A stretch of DNA of 64,000 nucleotides from the NCBI RefSeq assembly GCF_026151205.1, contig NC_087073.1:13287837-13351836 (forward strand), in the 5' to 3' direction. Shown here in pieces: positions 54,571-64,000 of this stretch. The stretch is from Bolinopsis microptera. Lineage: Eukaryota; Ctenophora; Tentaculata; Lobata; Bolinopsidae. The notes below the pieces were generated by a model. That model saw nothing but the letters and a program-made list of their open reading frames with translations. It was not told the DNA's origin and did no database searches. A program made the translations under genes and the position numbers. The first letter of the stretch is position 1; every line of letters starts with the position of its first letter.

Positions 54571-57500
54571 CTGTTGAGAAGCAGACAAAAAGGAAAATCA
54601 ACTTGTTGACGAGCTTCAGCTATCAGTAGCAGGTCGAGGAATTGATCGCGATTACAAGCAAAATTTAAGAACGTGCTAAAACAATGTTTTGTAATTCCGG
54701 TTTGTCAACGTGGTCAGTGCAACTATTTAGTATTTAGTCCTAATGTTTAACGCGTATAATCCATTGGCTGACTTGATTATTCCGGAAATCTTTACCCAGA
54801 TCTTTTCAATATTTCTCACTTAATTCTCAGAATTAAAGTAGATCAGCATTATGCTAAATGATAAATGATTATAGCAGTATCTTTGAAGTTTGAACCTAAA
54901 CTCTACAAGATGTTTTCACGATATAAATGCTCTGTATAAAGAGGTATGGGTGAAGCTGGTAGGGTTAACGAGAGCTGGTGAATTGATAAAATCATTGCCA
55001 TCAAGGCGGGCTTCTTATAACTTCCAGTGGCGAAATCTTCCAGAATACAGAACTCAGAATCGAAGATGGGGCGCCCAGCGCACCTTTCAATTCCCTGATA
55101 GCGCTAGAGCCGACATCACTCCAGATAGGTTCATAAGGGGGTGTAATCGGTAGTGAACCTGATGTCGAATTGTGCAGACATCACTGCTATCAATGCGAAC
55201 AGCGCCACTCCGATCATGCTTCTTCTTTCTTGGTGCATATTTGAAGTGAAGAGTCCAGATACTTTGTAGAAAGAGATTCGCATTCTGATCAGGATCTTTT
55301 ATACTCGTCGTATAACAAACGAGGGCTTCGTCTTGCCCAAAGATCGTTCTGAACAAGGTGTTAAACATATTATCTGAACTCTGAATATTGAAGTCTTGAA
55401 TGGTTGAGTCGAATGACAAAGGACGTGTAGGAACGACCATTCTATTGTTCTTAAAGCACACGAAACGCTGTTTTCATCTAGCTTATTGTATACACAAGTT
55501 TCTGTAGTTGCAACAGAAACGCAGGTACTTTCCAACTATCTATCACAATATGTCAGATGTTACAAGTTCAGACCTAGTAGCCATTTCAAAAACTAATTTA
55601 GTTAACCATTAAAGCCAGACCGAAAAAAGCGTATAATAATTCTCGCTTATAATACCTAACGTGATCGTAAGTTACGAGCTGGAAAAGATTGAAATCGTCA
55701 ATAAAAAAGGTAGCCCTAGGGACTTTCCAGCTATCTATTACAAAGAGATTTGCCAGATGGCAAAAGTTACTGTTAAAAGCTTATCTTAGAAAACTAACTT
55801 AGTTAACCATCTTACTATATATAAAGCGAGACGATATATATTTAAATATCCGTACCATTCCACTGACATCACGACATCTACTTAAACACGACTTTCCGCA
55901 AAACTCGTAACTGGTTTGAATGCTTTAATGGCCTTCAAATCAGCATGAAAGAATACAAATTTGGCCGAGGAATAAGAATTTTAGTGCCCAAAATGTGAAC
56001 CCCCACTGGAATTATCTAAGCCAACAGTATTAGTTTAAAACAAGGGCAAGTTTTTGAATGATTAGATGAAGGCGAGAAGGAATCGTCTGATGAATTGATT
56101 TAAAACATCTCTGACAGATAGTTTATGTAATAAGCGCCATGAGTTGGCACAGAATTTTTTGTCTCTGATTTTGATAAATTTGGTACCAAAAGTTGCCTTT
56201 AACTGTGAATAATGAAAATTCACCGTGTAGCACGATTCGTTGAGATGTATGTGGGCCTCCTGTGCATTGCTAAAGTGAACTATGGACGAAAAATGGTTAA
56301 TTTATTGCTTAAAATGCCTGTAACTCCTAAAATATTGAATATTTTGAAACAATTCTTACAGAATCGTAATGAGCTTAATCAGACGCAACTTTTGGTACCA
56401 AAATTTTGGAGGACTTCGCCGCTTCGACGCGCCGCGCGAACTAGCATTCTTGCTTCGCATCGTCGATCCACGATCTCGATGGGTTGACATCGTCAACCAA
56501 CCAAAATTATAATATTTAAAGCACCAAATTTTTCGAAAATTTGTTCAAAATTTTACACAAAGGGGGGACCCTTTACTTGTGTTCAGATTAAAAACTTTTG
56601 AAAAAAATTCCTTTAAATCTTAAAATATTAGTACTTAAAGTTTCGTCTCGATGAGCTGATTACGATACCATAACATAATGGTATTACTTATGATAATACT
56701 TATGTGATAATAATTTAAAATGTGAAAGTTATAGGCCAAAAACTAAAAATTTGCGCGAAAAAAGCACGCGCGGCGAACAAGCGTGAAGCGCCGTGTAGCA
56801 TTTTTTCCGAAAATTGCTACACGGTGGATTTGTTTTATTCACATTTTTAGAAATCTTTTGGTACCAAATTTATCGAAATCGGAGAAAAAAGTTCTGTGCT
56901 CGCGCTTGGCGCTTATTACACTGACTAAGACAAACCCATGGAGTGCCCCGGTTGATGGATCAGAGCACAAGCCATTATATGTACTTGTAGTTATACAGAA
57001 AGGTGACTTAACAGTCGAGAAGTAATCTGTGTCAGCTCCTAGAGAGATGGCAGCAGCTTCACTGGATTACAGAAGAGTGGCCTGTCGTCTGTATCAGGTC
57101 AGACATAGACTCTAGAGAGTAGAGATTATAAATCTTCAGAATGGGTACGCTCAGTAAAAAAGTGGGAAATCAAAATCGCTCAAATACGTTGAGCCGCGCT
57201 TTTATGTCATGGTTGCTGGCGAAATTTTACTATTTGATAAAAATAATCACTTCGCGCGTTACACGAACTGACAATAAAGCCAGGACAGACAACAAATATT
57301 ATGTCACTGTACAGAAGAAATAGAGAAATGATCTTCTTCATCCTTGAATACTGAAAGTGAAGTCCGAAGGGTTCCAAGACCCAAGTGGATGTAACCCGAG
57401 GACGATCTGGCCCAAAATGGAGGTATGTACATTCAATAAATATCTCAATTGTTTGTATCTTATACCAAAAAGTATATAAATTGTGCAACTGATCACAGAT

Positions 57501-57876
57501 CAGTTCAAAACACTACACTATTCAGGGGGGAACCAAGTTTGATACCAAGAGACAATCAAACGATAATTTTATAATAAAACATTCCTTAAGTTATCTTACA
57601 CTTTAAACTTATCAAAATTAGTTGGAAAGTAATAAAATTAAAATATGATCAAGAATTCGACAATATCTTATATCCTTGTCGGTAATAAGCAAGAAGTAAT
57701 TCATCAAAGTACAACCACACAGTTATAGAGTCGCCTACTGATAAACAAAATGATAGGTTGAAATGACATTTTAATAACAGCACACATTCCATATTCATCT
57801 GTTCCTAAAATTATCACTGAGTCGACTACAGAAAAGAAACTCATTAAATCAGTAATTACTACCAGAAACAACATCT
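54571..57876. other. Intergenic DNA with mobile-element remains; no supported gene
   Basis: A minus-strand frame at 55087-55461 is open (124 aa) but matches no family I know and lacks clear splice context. A diverged direct repeat of about 90 bp occupies 55525-55610 and 55715-55830. A TIR element lies at 56126-56920. Elsewhere nothing is recognised. Confidence 0.5.
56126..56920. mobile_element. 795-bp non-autonomous TIR element with nested GC-rich repeat
   Basis: The ends are inverted repeats over about 110 bp: tgtaataagcgcc, then ataaatttggtaccaaaag and caccgtgtagc at 56126-56237 match 56812-56920 in reverse with scattered changes. The interior holds gaggacttcgccgcttcgac through gatgggttgacatcgtcaac (56409-56500), which is the inverted counterpart of 50380-50516. 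No transposase and no clear target duplication. Confidence 0.75.
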
Positions 57877-60800
57877 TCAACCAGGTTTTCTTTTGCAACT
57901 GATTTCATGTCTGTTCTTGTGACTACTCGTACTGAACCTCATATCACAGTGTGAGCAGGAGTAGGGTTTCTCCCCTGTGTGTGTCCTCATGTGTACTGTT
58001 AAACTATCTCTTCTATTAAACCCCTTACCACACACACTACACTTATGTGGTTTCTCTCCAGTATGTGTAAGAGCATGTGTTTTTAGATGACATGACTGTA
58101 AAAACTGTTTCCCACAATACCTACACTTGTATTGTGATTCTAACTCACGATCACCATGTGTAAGCTTGTGGTACGTAAGACTGTTTGCTTCGTTATAAGA
58201 CATTGGACACACATCACATCTGTATTGTTGTAGTGGATGCTCTGTTCTGATGTGATCATACAGTTCCTGCTCAGAAGGTTTCTTAACACTACACTGCTGG
58301 TACCGACACTTGTATGTCTTGTTAGTGTGGTTAGTGTGCATGTGAACAGTGAGGCTCCTCTTCTCCACAGTAGTATAATCACACTGAGAACACTTGTAGT
58401 TCTTGTCCCCTGTGTGAGTAGACATGTGTGTTGTGAGGTGATGTTGATGATCAGTCCTATATTTACAATAGGGACAACTCAATCTCGCTATCTTCTCGTG
58501 TACTCTCCTGATGTGTGTTGTTAAAGTACCCCTCCGACTAAACATCTTCCCACATATGTCACATTTATGAGTCTTCTCTCTTCCAGATGGCTGAATCTTC
58601 CTACAAATATGTGCCTCTAGTTTTGTCTGAGTCTTGAATAGCTTCCCACACGCAGTACAGTGATATTCCACTCCTGTAAAATTAGGGATCATTTTATAAA
58701 CAGGTTAATTTTAAAAAGGTTTTTTGGAAAAATTTGTGAACCTATGATTTGGCATAATCTTGGAACAAGTTTTATATTATAAATACTATTTTGAACAATA
58801 ACAAGAATTGCGCCGGTTAGCGGACGCTAGATTTCCATCGACCGTAATTAATTACAATTAACGATCCTTTCATATTGGTTAAATTTAAAATTACCAAATT
58901 TCTTTGGGGTGTTACAGAGAACAAAATGGAAGGGTTGCTGTTGTCAATTATTTGAATCGAAAGTTAAACGACCGGACACCGTAGCGCAGCCTGTGCGGTG
59001 ATATGCATGATGCAGTTAAAAGGACATCTGTCCGACAGCGACTCTTGTCCGACTCAATATGTTACCAGAAAAAAAGACATCTGTCCGAAATTGTGATCTA
59101 ATTGCAATACGACACATTTCCATTTTCCAATTAGAGACATGATCTGAACTGAGATATGACCTGAGCTGAACTCTACCATAGTTTATTTTCATTTGATGTC
59201 AAAAGTTGGACAATAGTTTAAATGTTTATAAATAACTAATCTCCATACCGCTCTCCTGTGTGTATTGTAGGCTGTGATGTGATTGGCACTTGGCAGCTCG
59301 TTACTGTTAGTGTATACTGCTAGCATGATCATGTCCTCAAATAGTCAACCACGTATCGATGGATCAGATCTCAATTATGCATCAAATCAGCATTACATTA
59401 GGACTGTGGGAGCAACGTCACCAGATTACCCGTGAGCTTGTGAAATACGAACGTGATCCGAAATTACAAATGTGGTCCGAACTCCGAAAGTTGGACAGAT
59501 GTCGCCAAAAACGACTCCTATCTGACAGCGACTTTTGTCCGAAACCGGTAATTCGACTGTCGGACAGATGTCGCCCAATCAAATCTGTGGTAGGTAATAC
59601 AATGTGAATCATAATAAAATGTATCGTTCATTTGGTATAATGAATCAATCTATTCGCAATCATGTTCAACATAACATCATAATTTATACAACATAACGAA
59701 TTACTAATATCGGGAGCCAAGTCTGTTGTAGCACCAAGCACCCAAAACATAATAAGAAGTTTGTATCGTATGAAGTCAACAAAAGCTTGAACGACATTAT
59801 CAATACGCAGCAAAATGTATAACATCTGAACTATTGGCAGAGACTGAAGGCCTTAAAATTGATGTCACTTCAACGGAGGAGAGAACGTTACACTATCATT
59901 CATATGTGGAAGATCCTACACAAGAAGTGTCCTAATGATGTCAACGTTCAGTTTACAGATACACTCCGTTATGGCCAGAAAGCAGTAGTCCCTAGCTTGT
60001 CAACGTCCAGTAGCCAAAGGAATCAATCGATCTTTGACAGCTCATTTGTAGTGATGGGGCCTCGATTGTGGAACATCATCCCGCAAACCTGCACCTTATC
60101 GAGGACCCCCTACGTTTCAAGTCATTGTTGACGGAGTTTGTTACATCTATTCCGGACGAACCTCCTGTTACTGGATATTGTTGCCAGAACGGGAATTCGT
60201 TATTGAACTGGAGCGCAGAAAAGACAGCAACTTCGCTGCACGGGTGGTCAGCCGTTCTGATGACCCGATAGAGGATCTATGAAGCAACCCCAAGTAACCA
60301 AGTAACAGTGGAAAGAAGTACATTACAAGCTAGCGCGACGCAAACAATTGTTCGATTTGTGGTACAGAGTATAGTATAGAGTACACGACCTTGACATAAA
60401 AGCAGTGTAAAATGCGCGCGCGCGACAATCACGTGATAATTTGTAAAGGAGCACGTGTTTGTGGAGGGTTATGCATGTTTTGCTTTGTGACACCACGAAA
60501 AACCTATACCCACTATACCCATTCTCAAATCCTACCACTTCTAACCATCTATTGCCTTTTTAGGCGATGGAAAAAATACCCTCAAGATTAAAACCAATGA
60601 TACCATAATAATAACAGTGTGTCCTCACCAGGTGTTATATCAGTATCTATATTGTATCCTAGCTCTACAAAGTAACTGTCTCCGTAGAACACAAGTAACT
60701 CGTGTCCCATTGCTATAGGTTTAAACGAGTAGTACTGTATTCCTCCTGCAGAATAAGAGTATTTAGTAACATTAATATAAAGATTATTAAGTAGTTGAGT

Positions 60801-63782
60801 GGTGCAATGTTTATTAGTCGCATACTGAATACTGAATTTGATTGAAGAAATTTTGATATTCCTCTTCTAATGCGACAAAGTAAAATGCTCTTCTATTATT
60901 AGGTCACAATCCGGAATATATTTCAATTTATGTACAACATTGTCATCAGCCTCAAATTATTTGTTATATAGTAGTGTTGAAAGTATTACACTAATATATA
61001 ACAAATAATTTGAGGCTGATGAAAATGTGGGTTGTGACCTAATAAAGATTATTGTAATTTAAAAACTTCGCTGAATTATAAAAAGCACATTATTAGCACA
61101 ATTATAATAATATGCGAGGGTAACGTGCCTTGGCTCACCCTCAATTAATTACTAGTAATACTATTATAGGCTTCAATTTACGTGATTCACATTTTTATTG
61201 CCAGGTAAGCTGATATGAGCGAATATCTGTATAAAGGATATCGTAAATATAATAACACCAAATCATACCTGGAACATTTCTAACTAGCACATTCTCCTCA
61301 CATCTCCCTCTAGCACAGTTAACAAATCTCAACCAGTTACTAGCACGGTGACTTGCCCCGTCTAGATAGATAACATCTCCGTCCTGACTAACTGCTCTCC
61401 ACGCATACCCACTCTCCTTATCTGCAGACTCTAGTTTCCTGTACTCCTTCTCAGATATTATCTTTCCTTTGTAGCTTCCTGACAATTTCACAGGTTTATG
61501 ATTGGTGATTTACTTTTCAAAGAGTTACATTTGCTTATTAGGCACACCTGATCTGCGGGCTACACTGTAGAATCAAAGTTAGTTCTAAGTCTGATAAATT
61601 AAACAGTTTTCAATTCTAGTTACCAAGTATACTCCCAGGTTCTATAAACTGTGTTGCGAAAGCCCCATCTCCAGCTCCAGGTATGGTAGACTCTTTTATC
61701 TCTATAAAACTAGGTACAGGGAATTTAGATGTGCTCTTCGTCCCGGGAAGAATAATTTCCTCTACACAGGGCAGCAGTGCACCATGTTCCTCACACTCCC
61801 CTCTTACATTCTTCTTACACTGCCAGCAAACTGGGGAGGTTTTATATCACTCAATAAGTAAAATTAAGAGATTCTAACAAACTAACAAAAACTAGACCAA
61901 TAGCAATAGTACATACATTAAAAATTCAGACAACCTACTCGTTTGAATAAGATATAGACGTTGAACAAAAAAAAAGTTTCTTTACTCTAACTTACAATAC
62001 TCGGACTGCAAAACTTCTTCTAGTTGGTTGTAATCATCACAGTATATCACCCCCTCCTTAGCACGCCTTGGTGGATTACTGCGTCTCTTATCTTCTGCAG
62101 CTTGTACTGTTGGACTAACTTCTTCCTCTCGTGTCACTATATCTTTAGTATGTGGAGGTGTTTGTGTTGGTTCCTCACTACTTGGTTCTTCTTTATCCTC
62201 ATCAAACAAGCTCAGCAAATAACTGTCATCAAGCATTCCTAGATACTCAAAATCATCTATCTCTTCCTCCTTTTTGTCAGGTTCTGTCTCTGGTAACCAA
62301 TAAGAAGGACGGGGAATATTATCAATATTCTCGTATATTTCTCTGTTACTCAGTATGGTGGGTAGTTTCTTTGTTTCTGTTACAGAGCTGCAACTGATAT
62401 CAGACTCTGTTGAAGTGGTAACATTTGGTGTGTCACCAGATCTCACATTATCTGATTTGTTGGTTACAATGTCATGATAAGAACTGGTACTTGTATTGGG
62501 AGTTACCATAAGTTCAGTACTGTTGTGTGCATTACTACAAGAAGGTGTATTGTCTACAGAGTCAGGTGTTCCTACACTTCCTTTAGTAGGCGGTATGTTA
62601 CTTTTGTTAGAACTACTGCCTTTGGTATTGTCGTTATCATCATCTAGCACAGTTATTCTGTCCATATCTTTAAGCACCTCCTTCAGCTTTATGTTATACC
62701 TGAGTGATAATATACAATATACTGATATACATACTTAACTAGCAATATATACAAACCCTAACACTGTCACGACAAATACAATTCAAATATTTGTGAAGTA
62801 GCCTGTGTCCTAACTAAAGAATTAGAAGTTAGAAAAGTATATTTAGTACAGCAAAATAAAACTTACTCTTCCTGAGTCATGTTATCGTAGTTATCATACA
62901 ACTCCAGTGCTCGGTGAAGACAGGTATCTGCCTGGTCCTTGTTTATTTTACCAAACTGAAACTGTTCTTCATCGTCTTCAGACACATCCTTACACTTGTC
63001 TGACATGAGATCTTTGTAGAGATCTGGGGGCAGCTCAATTCTCTCAACCTCACTATCTGAGGAGTCCTCATTCTCCCTGTAAAGCAGAAACCATTAGGCA
63101 CGTTATATAACTACTAAGTACCTAACATAATCAAGAGTTTAATTAAAATTTCTGTGAAACAGGTAAAATTTTATAACGTTACCAAAATCAGTTAATTAGA
63201 TAACTAAGTCTAAATAATTAGATATTAAAACTAACATGTCCTGCAGGAATTTTTCCCAGCCACCAGGATAAGTCTCACAAGTAATCTTATAAAACTCCTC
63301 ATCAGACATAAGAGAGTCTATATTAGCCTCACATATTTCATGTGTATAATCTGGGTTTTCTGCGATCAGTTTACACACATCTACTGGTCCTTCTCTGAGA
63401 TGAGATGTTAGGTTCTTGTTTACCAGCAAGTCTTGTAGAGCTGGTACAGACTCAGGTTCTGAGTGTAGGAACATCTCCAGTTCCTCTACATCTGGAGCTT
63501 CAGCTTCTTCGTTTACAGGCAGGTTAGCTTTCCTGACTTCTACACATTCTACACAATCTAGCTGTTCTACTTTTACATTATTGTTCTGACTTCCTCCTTT
63601 TTTTGGTTTATTTTTGTGAGACTTCTTCTTGTTTTGTTTCTTCTTCTGTTTACACTTTTTGTTAACAACAGGACTGTCCTTGTCACTGTCTGAGTATCTC
63701 TCACAGGGGTTTCTAGGATCAATATTTACAACTTCCTCCAGCTTTATCGACCCATCTTCATACTGCTTCAGCAATACTTCAT
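57877..63782 (-). CDS. PRDM9: PRDM9-type histone methyltransferase: SET domain plus nine C2H2 fingers; 5' end outside window
   Basis: Seven exons in phase: 63782-63236, 63076-62867, 62699-61996, 61830-61624, 61478-61269, 60745-60629 and 58673-57877, at least 929 aa. The N-terminal exons are acidic and Lys-rich (KKCKQKKKQNKKKSHKNKPK, a likely nuclear signal). Exon 4 has the zinc knuckle and SET start known from PRDM9: FCWQCKKNVRGECEEHGALL and IKESTIPGAGDGAFATQF. Exon 5 has ASNWLRFVNCARGRCEENVL, exon 6 YYSFKPIAMGHELLVFYGD. The last exon carries nine C2H2-type fingers (fingers 1 and 9 end in Cys), with TGEKPHKC and TGEKPYSC linkers late. PRDM9 methylates H3K4/K36 at DNA sites bound by its fingers and places meiotic recombination in vertebrates. 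Here the fingers are all different and not a minisatellite. A KRAB domain, if any, lies to the right of the window. Confidence 0.85.
59020..59585. repeat. Dispersed inverted motif gacatctgtccgacag
   Basis: In the intron before the finger exon. ggacatctgtccgacagcga at 59022 and acatctgtccgaaatt at 59083 are answered by ggacagatgtcgcc at 59494 and cggacagatgtcgcc at 59562 in reverse. This may be a worn MITE, but the ends are not clear. Confidence 0.45.
59838..60270 (+). pseudogene. Non-LTR retrotransposon ORF2 C-terminal fragment
   Basis: LKLMSLQRRRERYTIIHMWK followed by ILHKKCPND and SFVVMGPRLWNIIPQT is the tail typical of CR1/L2/RTE-like ORF2 proteins after the reverse transcriptase (RRRERYxIIYxWK, GPRLWNxLP). 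A frameshift near 60095 moves the frame to EDPLRFKSLLTEFVTSIP. It is a 5'-truncated dead copy in the PRDM9-type intron and differs in sequence from the LINE at 16-22 kb. Confidence 0.75.
60896..61045. mobile_element. 150-bp hairpin MITE
   Basis: Outer ends ttattaggtcacaa and ttgtgacctaataa are a perfect 14-bp inverted pair; an inner pair catcagcctcaaattatttg (60945 on) and caaataatttgaggctgatg (61002 on) is also perfect. No ORF. It lies in the intron between the two C-terminal SET exons of the PRDM9-type gene. Confidence 0.82.
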
Positions 63783-64000
63783 CTGAAATGTGTGATAATG
63801 GTTATTACACAAAAATGAGATTAGATATTACTGTGTCATAAAAAAAAGAAGATTTTTTAAGTTCATAAAACCTTGCAATTGAAGGACCCACTCTTTAAGT
63901 AAAACAAATTTTTAAGTAAAACAAATTTAAATTTTGGTATTTATTAATAACAATCAAAACATATCATATCATAAAAATAAAGCCGCGCGTTGGTTGACTG

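Noticed and set aside
55087..55461. 124-aa minus-strand frame
   Set aside because: No recognised domain, no clear start context or splice partner, and overlapping frames on both strands.

Overview
The window is animal nuclear DNA. Protein-coding genes are split by many short GT-AG introns, the intergenic DNA is AT-rich and full of mobile elements and minisatellites, and the only telomere-type repeat is TTAGGG. The gene set (separase, THOC5, a PRDM9-type methyltransferase, an ENaC/degenerin channel, a WSC-like/Ig/sushi secreted protein) points to an early-branching marine invertebrate. A cnidarian, perhaps a hydrozoan, is my best guess, but the sequence does not prove it.

Layout. From the left edge to 24.4 kb a 17-exon separase gene runs on the minus strand; its protease end lies outside the window. 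Its introns hold a complete plus-strand gene for a small secreted protein (5.5-6.9 kb), a 1.5 kb non-autonomous DNA transposon (3.7-5.2 kb), several minisatellites, a TIR element filled with TTAGGG repeats (13.2 kb), and a 7.3 kb hAT-bounded insertion (15.4-22.7 kb) that carries a two-ORF LINE. A small plus-strand membrane-protein ORF sits head-to-head with separase at 24.57 kb. From 25.4 to 38.2 kb eight genes lie head-to-tail on the minus strand: NAXE, RPS21, RPL27, UBXN6, AFG1L, a THOC5-like gene, RPL10 and an intronless DEDDy 3'-5' exonuclease. Several have a splice acceptor a few bases before the ATG. From 38.2 to 50.5 kb is a transposon graveyard: three fragments of REL-endonuclease retroelements, a foldback element, an internally deleted FLYWCH Mutator-like element with a 9-bp target duplication, a decayed hAT/BED gene, and 91-bp tandem repeats. 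From 50.9 to 54.2 kb is an ENaC/ASIC-type channel gene (minus). From 57.9 kb to beyond the right edge is a PRDM9-type gene (minus) with a SET domain followed by nine C2H2 fingers.

Most striking is the LINE at 16.1-21.9 kb. Its first ORF joins an AlkB-like 2-oxoglutarate/Fe(II) oxygenase to an SGNH esterase, both with key residues present. Its second ORF has two PHD-like modules, an APE endonuclease and a reverse transcriptase, all uninterrupted. Such an element could carry its own nucleic-acid demethylase or repair enzyme.

Exon models were read by hand from splice signals, reading-phase agreement and family similarity. For separase, the secreted WSC gene, NAXE, UBXN6, AFG1L, THOC5, the channel (exons from 54164 leftward) and PRDM9 the phases agree at every junction given. 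No database search was run.
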